A DNA stretch of 64,000 nucleotides, taken from Nocardia elegans NBRC 108235. GTDB lineage: Bacteria > Actinomycetota > Actinomycetes > Mycobacteriales > Mycobacteriaceae. A program made the translations under genes and the position numbers. Positions 1-8,504 of this stretch are shown piece after piece. Under the pieces are notes generated by a model, which saw only the letters and a list, made by a program, of their open reading frames with translations, was not told the origin of the DNA and searched no databases. Every line of letters begins with the position of its first letter. The first letter of the stretch is position 1. Where the stretch lies: NCBI RefSeq assembly GCF_001612845.1, contig NZ_BDBF01000027.1, positions 1 to 64,000 on the forward strand, written 5' to 3'.

Positions 1-1101
1 GAGCCGCTCGGCGTGGCCGTGCACCCGCCGCGCGATCGCGCGCAGCCCGTCGGCGCCGTGGTAGGAGGCATACATCGCGGCCACGATCGCGAGCAGCACC
101 TGCGCGGTGCAGATGTTCGAGGTCGCCTTCTCGCGGCGGATGTGCTGTTCGCGGGTCTGCAGCGCGAGCCGGTAGGCGCGGTCCCCGTCGGCGTCCACGG
201 AAACGCCGACCAGCCGGCCCGGCAGTTGCCGCGCGTGTGCGGTGCGCACCGCGAGATATCCGGCGTGCGGACCGCCGAAGCCGAGTGGGACACCGAACCG
301 CTGGGTGGTGCCGAAGCATACGTCGGCGCCCTGCTCCCCGGGCGGGGCGATGAGCGTCAGCGCCAGCAGATCGGCGCCGACCGCGACCAGCGCGCCCCGC
401 GCATGCGCCGCGGCGATCACCGCGGTCGGGTCCGCGATCCGGCCGGAGGCGCCCGGCGTCTGCAGGACCACGCCGAAGAAGTCGCCCTCGGGCAGTTCGC
501 CGGAACTCAGATCCGCCTCGACCAAGGTGATGCCGAGCGGTTCGGCCCGGGTGGTCAGCACGGTTCGGGTCTGCGGGAACAGGTCGGCATCGATGAGCAG
601 CCGCTGGGAGCTGCTCTTGCGGTTGGCGCGTTGCAGCAGCGTCATCGCCTCGGCGGCGGCGGTGGCCTCGTCCAGCATGGAGGCGTTGGCCACCTCCATC
701 CCGGTCAGATCGGAGACCATCGTCTGGAAGTTCAGCAGCGCTTCGAGCCGGCCCTGGCTGATCTCGGGCTGATACGGCGTGTACGCGGTGTACCAGGCGG
801 GGTTTTCCAGCAGGTTGCGGACCAGCACCGGCGGGGTCAGGGTGTCGTAGTAACCGAGGCCGATCATCGACGTGGCGACGGTGTTCGAATGTGCCAGCGC
901 CGCAAGTTCGGTGAGTGCGTCGTGTTCGGAGATCGCGGCCGGCAGCGCGTCCAGGCCGGTCTCGCCGGCGGCGTCCAGAATGCTCGCCGGCACGGCACGT
1001 GCAGCGAGTTCGTCCATCGACCCGACGCCGACGGTATCGAGGATCCGATCCAGTTCGGTGGTGTCGGGTCCGATGTGGCGGTCGGCGAAACTACGGGTCA
1101 C
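1..1101 (-). CDS. gcvP: Glycine dehydrogenase (decarboxylating), P-protein, N-terminal part
   Basis: Partial: the gene runs off the left edge, leaving the first 367 codons of a protein that is usually about 950 residues. P-protein is the PLP-dependent enzyme that decarboxylates glycine and passes the aminomethyl group to lipoyl-GcvH. The visible N-terminus has the typical opening SFADRHIGP and the segments GYYDTLTPPVLVRN, NPAWYTAYTPYQPEISQGR and FGGPHAGYLAVR of the family. The start is GTG at 1101, placed where homologues begin. The PLP lysine lies outside the window. Its GcvH partner is at 4395-4793 on the same strand, and a tandem glycine riboswitch precedes it, so expression should respond to glycine. 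Confidence 0.95.
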   Translation of the reverse strand, partial: MTRSFADRHIGPDTTELDRILDTVGVGSMDELAARAVPASILDAAGETGLDALPAAISEHDALTELAALAHSNTVATSMIGLGYYDTLTPPVLVRNLLENPAWYTAYTPYQPEISQGRLEALLNFQTMVSDLTGMEVANASMLDEATAAAEAMTLLQRANRKSSSQRLLIDADLFPQTRTVLTTRAEPLGITLVEADLSSGELPEGDFFGVVLQTPGASGRIADPTAVIAAAHARGALVAVGADLLALTLIAPPGEQGADVCFGTTQRFGVPLGFGGPHAGYLAVRTAHARQLPGRLVGVSVDADGDRAYRLALQTREQHIRREKATSNICTAQVLLAIVAAMYASYHGADGLRAIARRVHGHAERL

Positions 1102-1164
1102 GGCAGCTCCAAGGCTCGGGCGGGTCGACCGGCACCCCGGGTGCCACCGTCGACGACTGTCGGC

Positions 1165-1362
1165 CCTCCCCCTCTGTCGTGGCGCCTGAGAGATTCGGGG
1201 TCGCGCGCGATCCCTTTCCCCATGGGCGGGCGGCCCGCATTGTGTGCGGCCGCCGCTTTCCAGAGGCGTCGAACTCCGTACGGTCCCTGATGCCTGAGAG
1301 ATTGACGGGGAGGTGCTGCTCCTTCGGCGTCCGGGACGGAACCCGGAACTCTCCCGCACGGC
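1165..1362 (-). promoter_or_regulatory. Tandem glycine riboswitch upstream of gcvP
   Basis: Read on the minus strand, two successive aptamers are visible. The first (about 1359-1280) has GCGGGAGAGTTCC, the core CGCCGAAGGAGCA and the closing AATCTCTCAGGCA followed by GGACCG. The second (about 1271-1168) begins CCTCTGGAAAGCG and closes with CCGAATCTCTCAGGCGCC and ACAGAGG, which pairs back to the first strand of its P1. These are hallmark glycine-riboswitch segments. The expression platform would lie between 1102 and about 1165, just before the gcvP GTG. Assignment is from sequence motifs; covariance scoring was not run. Confidence 0.9.
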
Positions 1363-1458
1363 GGCGACGCACCCTCAGTCTAAGCGGTGCGCGGTAAACG
1401 CCATGTTTCCGACCCAGCTCAGCGCGCAGTCGGCTGCGTCACATTCGACGAGCGACGA

Positions 1459-2049
1459 CTATCCGGTCTTGCGGTTCTCGCGCGCCTTGCGCCGGTAGGC
1501 CAATTCGTCCTCGGGCCGGTCGCTCGCCTCGTGGGTTTCGGCGCGTTCGGCCGGGAAGTTGGCGATCGCGCCGGTCAGCTCGCGCATGGCCCCGCTGACG
1601 GCGATACCGAAGACGCCCTGACCGCCCTGCAGTAAATCGACGACCTCTTCCGGCGAGGAACATTCGTAGACGGTGGTGCCGTCGGAGAACAGCGTGATCC
1701 CGGCCAGATCCTCGACCCCGCGGCTGCGCAGATGATCGACGGCGATGCGGATGTTCTGCAGTGAGATCCCGGCGTCGAGCAGCCGCTTGACGATCTTGAG
1801 AACCAGGATGTCCTTGAAGGAGTACAGGCGCTGACTGCCGGAACCGGTGGCGCTGCGAATCGAGGGGACGACGAGCCCGGTGCGGGCCCAGTAGTCGAGC
1901 TGCCGGTAGGTGATACCGGCCACCTGGCAGGCGCTGGGAACGCGGTAACCGACCAGCTCGTCGGGCACCGTGTCGTCAGGGAACAGCCCTGGCTGCACGA
2001 CCGCGGCGGGCCGCGGGTCGGGTGCTGGTTGCTGCGGTCGGTCTCCCAC
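1459..2049 (-). CDS. MerR-family transcriptional regulator (Rv1830-like)
   Basis: 196 aa. A MerR winged helix occupies about residues 30-105 (YRVPSACQVAGITYRQLDYWARTGLV, then SGSQRLYSFKDILVLKIVKRLLDAGISL), followed by a short effector/dimer part and a basic C-terminus. The GTG start at 2049 is supported by a GAGGGAG ribosome-binding site about 5 nt upstream. It lies between gcvP and the nuclease-family gene, the position of Rv1830 in mycobacteria, where I recall a link to cell division or growth control; that role is carried over by synteny, not shown here. Confidence 0.85.
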   Translation of the reverse strand: MGDRPQQPAPDPRPAAVVQPGLFPDDTVPDELVGYRVPSACQVAGITYRQLDYWARTGLVVPSIRSATGSGSQRLYSFKDILVLKIVKRLLDAGISLQNIRIAVDHLRSRGVEDLAGITLFSDGTTVYECSSPEEVVDLLQGGQGVFGIAVSGAMRELTGAIANFPAERAETHEASDRPEDELAYRRKARENRKTG

Positions 2050-2239
2050 TGCTACTCCCTCACTGCATCGCCGAAGAAGAACAACGGCCTAACTGTCGAG
2101 GCTACTCTGTCGATTGTCTCGGCAGCACGGGCATGGAGCCAAACTCCGCGTGCGGCGTGTTTCTCACCCTCTACGTGAGGTATAGAGCACGGTCGAGATC
2201 ACCTGCCCGCCATACGCGGTCGCCAGTAACCCGGGCGAG

Positions 2240-2345
2240 AAGCTCAGCTGTCGGTACCTTCCCAGACAGCTCAGCGTCGGTGCCTTCGAAGACAGCTCAG
2301 CTGTCGGTGTCTTCGAAGACAGCTCAGCTGTCGGTGGCCTTGAAA
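2240..2345. repeat. Four copies of a 27-bp palindromic tandem repeat
   Basis: Units begin near 2240, 2265, 2291 and 2318. The core is GACAGCTCAGCTGTC (a 7-bp inverted repeat around one base), followed by a GGTGTCTTCGAA-like stretch. The first unit is degenerate and the second lacks one base. The last unit is the end of the gene at 2324-2797, whose TGA stop (2326-2324) sits in the palindrome, so the array looks like serial duplication of the gene's 3' end. Each unit can form a hairpin on either strand. Confidence 0.85.
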
Positions 2346-2797
2346 TCGTCCGGTGACACCGACTCCAGGAATTCCTTGAACTTCTCCACCTCGTCCTCGC
2401 GTTCGTCGGGCATCACCAGCCCGGCTTCCTCGAGGACCGGCTCCTCCGCGTAGATCGGGCAACCGACCCGCAAGGCGATAGCTATCGAATCCGACGGACG
2501 TGCGGAGATCCGCACGTCGTTGTCGAAGACGAGGTCGGCGTAGAAGGTTCCCTCCTGCAAATCCACGATTCGCACCTCTTTCAAGGTGTGGCCGAGGTCG
2601 TGGATCAGGATCTTGATCAGGTCGTGGGTCAGGGGCCGGATCGGGGTCACCCCCTCCTGCTCGAGCACGATGGCGGTCGCCTCGGCCTGACCGATCCAAA
2701 TGGGCAGATAACGGTCGCCCGACTCTTCACGCAGCAGCAACACGGGCTGGTTCTGGGGCTGCTCGACCCGGATGCCGATCACACGCATTTCACTCAT
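2324..2797 (-). CDS. Bifunctional nuclease / DUF151 family protein (Rv1829-like)
   Basis: 157 aa, full length for the family. It opens with MRVIGIRVEQPQNQPVLLL and contains YLPIWIGQAEATAI, LTHDLIKILIHDLG and RPSDSIAIALRVGCPIYAEE, the conserved core of the BFN/DUF151 domain (about residues 4-130), followed by an acidic tail rich in Glu/Asp. Plant members have RNase and DNase activity; the role in actinobacteria is unclear. It lies between the MerR gene and ftsR, as in mycobacteria. Its stop codon lies within the last unit of the 27-bp repeat array. Confidence 0.9.
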   Translation of the reverse strand: MSEMRVIGIRVEQPQNQPVLLLREESGDRYLPIWIGQAEATAIVLEQEGVTPIRPLTHDLIKILIHDLGHTLKEVRIVDLQEGTFYADLVFDNDVRISARPSDSIAIALRVGCPIYAEEPVLEEAGLVMPDEREDEVEKFKEFLESVSPDDFKATDS

Positions 2798-2876
2798 CGC
2801 ACTGGCCTCCCATACTCGCCGGCCGCCCGCACGAGCCCAGCTGGGCAGGCCGTATCACCGAGTCTAGGCGAAGAAT

Positions 2877-3683
2877 TCAGCCGCCGAGGGAAGCCCGCAC
2901 CGACGTCTTCACCAAGCTGGTATGCAGCGTCAGCGACAACGCCGCCAACTCGCGTACGGTCTCCTCGGCGCGGGCCCGGGCATCGGCGTCGCGGCTCTTG
3001 GCTATCGGCGCGGCGATCTGGGCGATCATGGCCGCCTCCCGGTCCGCTGCCAGCTTGAACGCCCGCAGATGCCGTGCCTCCAAACCGAATTCGCTCATCG
3101 CCTGGGCGGTGCGAGCCAAGGTGACGGCCTCGGCGTCGAAGAATCCGGCAGCGCCGGGCGTGATGAGCCCGGCGCGTATCAGTTCGGTGAGAAATTTCTC
3201 ATCTATCCCGGCCTGCTCCAGCAGATCGGCACGCGTGACGCGCATTTCGTGATCGAGACGCAATTCGTCCGGCGACACCTCGCCGGGCACCACACCCAGC
3301 CGCCGGGGCGCCGCGGGGGCGCCCACCGTGCGGGTGGACTCGGGCGCACGCCCCGAGCCGTCCACACCGGCGCCGTCGGCCCGGGCCCGCGCCTCGCGCA
3401 CACCCAGGGTCGCCGCGCCGCGGTCGATCGCTTCGAGCTGCTCCTTGATCACCTTCAACGGCAGATACTGATCCCGCTGCGCGGTCAGCACGAACTTCAG
3501 CCGCTCGACATCGGCGACCGAGAATCTGCGATATCCCGAAGGCGTGCGCTCCGGGCGGATCAGCCCCTCGGATTCGAGGAAGCGGATCTTGGAAATGGTG
3601 ATGTCCGGAAAATCCGGACGCAGCAGGTCCAGCACGGAGCCGATCGACATTCCTCCGCGTGTCCATTGCGCTGCGCCAGTCAT
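2877..3683 (-). CDS. ftsR: FtsR-type MerR transcriptional regulator (Rv1828-like)
   Basis: 268 aa. The N-terminal MerR winged helix (about residues 12-85) reads MSIGSVLDLLRPDFPDITISK, then IRFLESEGLIRPERTPSGYRRF and KFVLTAQRDQYLPLKVIKEQLEAID. A variable linker rich in Ala, Gly and Pro follows, then a conserved helical C-terminal domain (DEKFLTELIRAGLITPG, EARHLRAFKLAADREAAMIAQI). This arrangement matches FtsR, which in Corynebacterium activates ftsZ. It lies just upstream of the nuclease-family gene and downstream of garA. An internal Met12 is an alternative start. Confidence 0.88.
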   Translation of the reverse strand: MTGAAQWTRGGMSIGSVLDLLRPDFPDITISKIRFLESEGLIRPERTPSGYRRFSVADVERLKFVLTAQRDQYLPLKVIKEQLEAIDRGAATLGVREARARADGAGVDGSGRAPESTRTVGAPAAPRRLGVVPGEVSPDELRLDHEMRVTRADLLEQAGIDEKFLTELIRAGLITPGAAGFFDAEAVTLARTAQAMSEFGLEARHLRAFKLAADREAAMIAQIAAPIAKSRDADARARAEETVRELAALSLTLHTSLVKTSVRASLGG

Positions 3684-3704
3684 CAGTGGAATCCGCCTCG
3701 GCCG

Positions 3705-4175
3705 TTATGCGCTCGGCTCGTTGACCTGCGGTCGCGGTCCGGTCAGGAAGACCAGCCGGAACTTGCCGATCTGCACCTCGTCACCGTTCTGCAGCTCCGA
3801 GGAATCCACCGGCTCCCGGTTGACGTAGGTGCCGTTCAGGCTGCCCACGTCGACGACCTGGAAGGTGTCCTCGTCCTGCCGGAACTCCGCGTGCCGACGG
3901 GACACGGTGACATCGTCGAGAAAGATGTCGCTGTCGGGGTGACGGCCCGCCGACGTGGTGGGCTGATCCAACAGGAACCGCGACCCCGCGTTGGGACCGC
4001 GCTTGACCACCAGCAGGGCAGCACCCGCGGGCAGCCCCTCGACCCCTTGCACCGGCTGCTCGCCGGTCTGCTCACCGGAGCGCGACGCGTCGACCTCGTT
4101 GAGGAAGTCAGCGCGGAACACCGAAGTCGTTTCGGCCGCGCTCTCCCCGTATCCCGGGTCTTTGTTCTCGCTCAC
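3705..4175 (-). CDS. garA: FHA-domain regulator GarA (OdhI)
   Basis: 156 aa. The N-terminal tail carries the AETTSVFRADF segment with adjacent Thr16-Thr17, the site phosphorylated by PknB/PknG-type kinases in mycobacterial GarA and corynebacterial OdhI. The FHA domain (about residues 55-145) has GRHPDSDIFLDD, TVSRRHAEF and LNGTYVNREPV, which form the phosphopeptide-binding loops. Unphosphorylated GarA inhibits 2-oxoglutarate dehydrogenase and regulates glutamate metabolism. It lies between gcvH and ftsR, as in M. tuberculosis. Confidence 0.95.
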   Translation of the reverse strand: MSENKDPGYGESAAETTSVFRADFLNEVDASRSGEQTGEQPVQGVEGLPAGAALLVVKRGPNAGSRFLLDQPTTSAGRHPDSDIFLDDVTVSRRHAEFRQDEDTFQVVDVGSLNGTYVNREPVDSSELQNGDEVQIGKFRLVFLTGPRPQVNEPSA

Positions 4176-4394
4176 CCTTGCTCTCCTCCTCGAACCGATT
4201 TTCCGTACCGGTATCCGGCGCCAATTCCGAGCGCACTGCCCTCACCGTCGCCACCCATCGCGACCGGCTGTCGCGCTGTCAGGTGTCACCGGCAAGTTCC
4301 GGCAGAGTTCCCGGCACCGGCCGCCGGCACATCTGTTGGCATTGACCGTACCCTGCTCGGCCGCACCCGTGCAGGTAGAACTGGGAAGGCTGAC

Positions 4395-4793
4395 TCAGCC
4401 CTCGATAACTCCTTGGTAACCTGCGGCATCGAGCAATGCACCGAGGGCGGTATCGAGTGCCTCGGCGTCGTCGATCTGCAGCTCGAACATCCACCCGTCA
4501 CCGTAGGGATCGGTGTTCAGCGATTCCGGCTCGGAGTCGAGATCTTCGTTCGCCGCAACGACTTTCGCGTTCAGCGGGGCGTAGATCTCCGAGACGCTCT
4601 TGGTCGATTCGACCTCGGCGATCGCCTCGCCGGCCGACACCACGGTGTCGACTGCCGGCAGCTGCACGAACACCACATCACCGAGCTGCGACTGCGCGAA
4701 ATCGGTGATACCGACCCGCACGCGGTTCGGCGCGATCCGCTGCACCCATTCGTGTTCCTCGGTGTAGCGAAGGTCCTCGGGAAGGTTGGTCAC
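4395..4793 (-). CDS. gcvH: Glycine cleavage system H protein
   Basis: 132 aa, typical length. It contains LRYTEEHEWV at the N-terminus, the lipoylation segment VESTKSVSEIYAP with Lys65 as the expected lipoyl-lysine, and NTDPYGDGWMFEL near the C-terminus. It shuttles the aminomethyl group between P-, T- and L-proteins. Here it is separated from gcvP by garA, ftsR, the nuclease-family gene and a MerR gene. The 220 bp to garA show no obvious hairpin. Confidence 0.96.
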   Translation of the reverse strand: MTNLPEDLRYTEEHEWVQRIAPNRVRVGITDFAQSQLGDVVFVQLPAVDTVVSAGEAIAEVESTKSVSEIYAPLNAKVVAANEDLDSEPESLNTDPYGDGWMFELQIDDAEALDTALGALLDAAGYQGVIEG

Positions 4794-4894
4794 AGGCTGA
4801 TTCCTCTCACGGGGCGTCCTTTCACGGGTGTCGGCCGACCGGCGTTCGGCACAACTCTATCGACCCGTGCCGACACGGCGGATCGCCACACCCG

Positions 4895-5572
4895 CTACGA
4901 AGTTGCTCGCGGCGCAACAGGTATGGTCCGGGCGACGGCGAAGGCCTTGCGTAGATACAGCAGACCCGTCCACACGTAGACCGCCGTACCCCACCACAGC
5001 AGCGCCCAGCCGAAGGCCCGGCCGAAACCGGCCGCCGCCCAATCCATCTGGCCGGCCAGCAGCCACGGCAGCGCCGACATCAGCGCGAAGGTGGCCGCCT
5101 TGCCGAGGTAGATGACCTCCGGCGGATCGAGGTTGCGGCGGCGATAGATCGGGAGCGTCGCACTCAAAATAAGGTCGCGGCCGATCAGTACGACGACGAA
5201 CGGCCACGGCAGGATTCCGCGCACCAGCAGGCCGAGCACGGTGGCGATGAGATACAACCGATCCACCAACGGGTCCAGCAGCGCGCCCAGCCGCGAGTAC
5301 TGATCGAGCAGCCGCGCCAGCTTTCCGTCGAGGTAGTCGGTGACGCCACTGGCGACCAACAGCGCGAACGCCCAGCCGTCGGCATGCAGGACCAGCAGCA
5401 GCCAGAGGAAGACCGGCACGCCGATCAGCCGCAGCACACTCAGCACGTTCGGCACGGTGAGAATGCGGTCGGTCTCCGTGCCGACCTCGGCGTCCGCGGA
5501 TTCGCGCGCGGGCTCCGAGGGCTCGGAGGCCTGATGGTCGGGGCCGGACCCGCCGGCCGGTCGGTTGCTCAC
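4895..5572 (-). CDS. CDP-alcohol phosphatidyltransferase (PgsA2-like)
   Basis: 225 aa integral membrane enzyme of phospholipid synthesis. The complete CDP-alcohol motif is present: D79-x2-D82-G83-x2-A86-R87-x8-G96-x3-D100-x3-D104. A polar N-terminal tail of about 38 residues precedes several membrane segments (around 45-75, 105-135, 158-205). The GTG start at 5572 precedes SNRPAGG. Position next to gcvH matches Rv1822 (pgsA2) of M. tuberculosis. The alcohol acceptor (glycerol-3-phosphate, phosphatidylglycerol for cardiolipin, or inositol) cannot be read from the motif. Confidence 0.88.
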   Translation of the reverse strand: MSNRPAGGSGPDHQASEPSEPARESADAEVGTETDRILTVPNVLSVLRLIGVPVFLWLLLVLHADGWAFALLVASGVTDYLDGKLARLLDQYSRLGALLDPLVDRLYLIATVLGLLVRGILPWPFVVVLIGRDLILSATLPIYRRRNLDPPEVIYLGKAATFALMSALPWLLAGQMDWAAAGFGRAFGWALLWWGTAVYVWTGLLYLRKAFAVARTIPVAPRATS

Positions 5573-5685
5573 GCCTGTTGCTTACCCGAACCGATCCCGC
5601 CGCGCCATTCGGGCACGCCGCGACGGGTGCGGCGGCACGATAGGTTTACCGGTCGCATCCGCCCGGATGGCACACTAGCGAGTGA

Positions 5686-5714
5686 CACAATGAGCCGTAA
5701 TTCGTTTCATTGTG
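5686..5714. promoter_or_regulatory. Inverted repeat upstream of the cholesterol-oxidase-like gene
   Basis: CACAATGA at 5686-5693 and TCATTGTG at 5707-5714 form perfect 8-bp arms around 13 bp, ending 22 bp before the ATG at 5737. It is AT-richer than its surroundings and placed where an operator would lie. No cognate regulator gene is adjacent. Confidence 0.45.
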
Positions 5715-5736
5715 AACGCGGTGACGAGAGGAAGAC

Positions 5737-7431
5737 ATGCCCGACTTCGACTACGACGTGGTGGTGATCGGCTCCGGCTTCGGTGGCAGCGTCAGTGCGC
5801 TGCGCCTCACCGAGAAGGGCTATCGGGTGGCCGTTCTGGAATCCGGCCGGCGCTGGCCCGCGGAGTCCATTCCGAATTCGAATTGGAATGTGCGCAAGTC
5901 GATCTGGGCGCCGCGCCTGGGCCTGACCGGGCCGCAGCGGATCAGCGTGCTCGGCAAGTGCGCGGTGTTCTCCGCCGCCGGTGTGGGCGGTGGCTCGCTG
6001 ATCTACGGCAACACCCTCTACGAACCGCTGCCGAACTTCTACACCGACAAGCAGTGGGCCCATATCGCCGACTGGCGCAGTGAACTGTCCCCCTACTACG
6101 ACCAGGCCAAGCGGATGCTGGGCGTGGCGCCCAATCCGCGGGTGACGCCGGCCGACGAGGTGATCCGTTCCATCGCAGACGATCTCGGCGTGGGTGATAC
6201 CTATCACCCCACCAACGTCGGCGTGTTCTTCAACGAGGAGCAGCCCGGCGTCGAGGTCGACGACCCCTACTTCGGCGGCGCCGGCCCGCGCCGCAGCGGC
6301 TGCATCCACTGCGCGCGCTGCTTCACCGGCTGCCCGCACAACGCCAAGAACACCACTCCCACCAACTACCTGTACCTCGCCGAACAGGCCGGTGCGAAAG
6401 TGTTCGAGCTGACCACGGCGACGCGCGTGCGGCCGATGGCGGGCGGCGGCTACGCGATCGAGACGCAGCGCTCGGATCGCTGGGTTCGCAAGGGCCGCAA
6501 GACTTTCACCGCCGAACAGGTCGTCTTCGCCGCCGCGGCGCTGGGCACCCAGAAGCTTTTGCACAAGATGCGCGACGACAAGGTGCTGCCGAACCTGTCG
6601 CCCCGGCTGGGCGAGCTGACCCGCAGCAACTCCGAGGCCATTCTCAATGTGGTCAGCCGGCAGCGCAGCGATTTCGCCGAGGGCATCGCCATCACGTCCT
6701 CGATCCATCCCGAACCCGACACCCACGTCGAGGTCTGCCACTACGGCAAGGGGCAGAACGCGCTGTTCCCGATGTCGGTGCCGATCGTCGACGGCGGCGC
6801 GTTCCGGTTCCTGCGCTTCCTGCTGGCCATCGTGCTGCACCCGCTGGTGTTCGCGCGCAGCCTCAACGCCCGCCACGCCTCGGAGAAGTCGGTGATCCTG
6901 CTGGTGATGCAGTCGCTGGACAATTCGCTGACCTCGTTCCGCCGCTGGGGACAACTGAAGACCAGACAGGGCACCGGACAACCGAATCCGACCTGGATTC
7001 CGCTGGCCCACGAGGTCGGCCGCCGGTTCGGCGAGAAGGTCGACGGCGACGTGCACGGCCTGGTCATGGACGTGTTCAACATCCCCGCCACCGCGCACTA
7101 CATCGGCGGCTGTGTGATCGGCGAAGGGCCCGAAAGCGGTGTGGTGGACCCGTATCAGCGCGTATTCGGCCATCCCGGACTGCATATCGCCGACGGATCC
7201 GCGGTCACCGCGAACCTCGGGGTGAACCCGTCGCTGACGATCACCGCACAGGCCGAACGCGCGATGGCGTTCTGGCCCAACAAGGGTGAACCCGATCCGC
7301 GGCCGGAACTGGGCGCCGGCTACCGCCGCATCGACCCGGTCGCCCCCCACTACGCCACCGTGCCCGATACCGCGCCCGGCGCGCTGCGGCTGCCCATCGC
7401 GCCGATCGATCCCGCGCCCGCCGAGCGCTGA
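5737..7431 (+). CDS. GMC-family oxidoreductase, cholesterol oxidase-like (ChoD/Rv3409c type)
   Basis: 564 aa. The FAD-binding Rossmann motif is VVIGSGFGGSVSALRL (about residues 9-24), with AAGVGGGSLIYGN near 85-97. A cysteine cluster C189-x2-C192-x2-C195-x3-C199 followed by PHNAKNT is characteristic of this subgroup rather than of classical cholesterol oxidases. Near the C-terminus, HYIGGCVIG and LGVNPSLTITA supply the His and Asn typical of the GMC active site. It probably oxidises a 3-beta-hydroxysteroid or another bulky alcohol, but substrate is inferred. AGAGGAAG precedes the ATG, and an inverted repeat lies upstream. Confidence 0.87.
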   Translation: MPDFDYDVVVIGSGFGGSVSALRLTEKGYRVAVLESGRRWPAESIPNSNWNVRKSIWAPRLGLTGPQRISVLGKCAVFSAAGVGGGSLIYGNTLYEPLPNFYTDKQWAHIADWRSELSPYYDQAKRMLGVAPNPRVTPADEVIRSIADDLGVGDTYHPTNVGVFFNEEQPGVEVDDPYFGGAGPRRSGCIHCARCFTGCPHNAKNTTPTNYLYLAEQAGAKVFELTTATRVRPMAGGGYAIETQRSDRWVRKGRKTFTAEQVVFAAAALGTQKLLHKMRDDKVLPNLSPRLGELTRSNSEAILNVVSRQRSDFAEGIAITSSIHPEPDTHVEVCHYGKGQNALFPMSVPIVDGGAFRFLRFLLAIVLHPLVFARSLNARHASEKSVILLVMQSLDNSLTSFRRWGQLKTRQGTGQPNPTWIPLAHEVGRRFGEKVDGDVHGLVMDVFNIPATAHYIGGCVIGEGPESGVVDPYQRVFGHPGLHIADGSAVTANLGVNPSLTITAQAERAMAFWPNKGEPDPRPELGAGYRRIDPVAPHYATVPDTAPGALRLPIAPIDPAPAER

Positions 7432-7578
7432 CGGTCTGCATACCGGGCGCCTTCGCCACTGCCCCGCCGGGCGGCGAAGGCGCGCGATATGCCGACACCG
7501 GCGCGTCGAAGTCTCCCCCGGACCCGTAGTGCCCCTTATGCTTTCCGGTACCGAGTGTCGACGGAAGGGCGGTCGCCA

Positions 7579-8472
7579 ATGCTCGTGCGAGTGCAGAATG
7601 CGGCCGGGACCCTGGCCGAGCGGGTCCTCATCGACTGGTTGCGCACCTGGAAGGGGCCGGGTGACCCGCAGGGTGTGGCAACGGTCAACTGCAGCCTGTT
7701 CTACGCCGACCGGCTGCATCAGTTCGATGCGGTGATCTGGACGCGGACCACCTGCGTGGTGATCGAGGCCGAGGCCTTGGTCGAGCGGGTGAGCGGCGAC
7801 CTCGAGGTCCCGTTGAACGGGCCGTGGCGGGTCGGCGGGCACGTGGTGAGTTTCGAGGGCGGCGATCGCGGCACACCGCTGGACCGCTCCCGCGAGCACA
7901 CCCACGCCCTGCAGAACTGGCTGGCCGAACGCGGCCTGGGCCAGCGCGTGGTGCAGGGCGTGGTCGTGGTGGTGCCGCCGCACGGGGCCCAGCCGACGAT
8001 CCGCCAGCTCTGGAACGATCCCGGCTTCCAGGTGGTACTCGGCGACGATCCCCGGCGGCTGGCCGATTGCCTGACCGCGCTCACCTCGCAGGGCCGGGCG
8101 CAGTGGACGGTCAACGAGGTCGCGCTGACCTTCCGCGGATTGGGCATTCTGCCGTATCTGCCCGCCCCGCAGGATCTCGTCGCCGAGGGTTTCGGCGGAC
8201 CGGTGGACACCACGCTGTGGTACGGCGGCCCGCAACAGGCGCAGGCGGAAGCGTTCCTGGAGGAACAGGCCCACGCCGATCAGTCCTACGGGCGCCCCGT
8301 CGCGATCACGATGCCCTGGTACAGCCCGTGGAACCTGTATCCGAAGGAGGCGGACCGCATCGATCCCGGCCGGGCGGTGCTGCGCATCCTGCTCGCGATC
8401 GGCATGCTCGTCGGCGCCGCCTGGGTGGTCTGGTTCGTGATCTCGCTGGTCCTGAACTTCGGCCCCGGCTGA
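7579..8472 (+). CDS. NERD (nuclease-related domain) protein with C-terminal membrane anchor
   Basis: 297 aa from the ATG at 7579; an in-frame GTG at 7555 and an ATG at 7489 are less likely because the extra N-terminus looks random. The N-terminal half resembles a NERD domain (GTLAERVLIDWLRTW, then FDAVIWTRTTCVVIEAEAL), a restriction-endonuclease-like fold. The middle is not recognised. The C-terminus has one strong hydrophobic helix (VLRILLAIGMLVGAAWVVWF), so the domain is probably held at the membrane. Function unknown; it stands alone between the GMC enzyme and the convergent PAP2 gene. Confidence 0.75.
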   Translation: MLVRVQNAAGTLAERVLIDWLRTWKGPGDPQGVATVNCSLFYADRLHQFDAVIWTRTTCVVIEAEALVERVSGDLEVPLNGPWRVGGHVVSFEGGDRGTPLDRSREHTHALQNWLAERGLGQRVVQGVVVVVPPHGAQPTIRQLWNDPGFQVVLGDDPRRLADCLTALTSQGRAQWTVNEVALTFRGLGILPYLPAPQDLVAEGFGGPVDTTLWYGGPQQAQAEAFLEEQAHADQSYGRPVAITMPWYSPWNLYPKEADRIDPGRAVLRILLAIGMLVGAAWVVWFVISLVLNFGPG

Positions 8473-8504
8473 GCCGGACCGGCGGCGCCCGCCGCGGGCA
8501 TCCC

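Noticed and set aside
2922..4979. A 685-codon plus-strand frame
   Set aside because: Antisense to ftsR, garA and gcvH, which are unmistakable; composition is that of a shadow frame.
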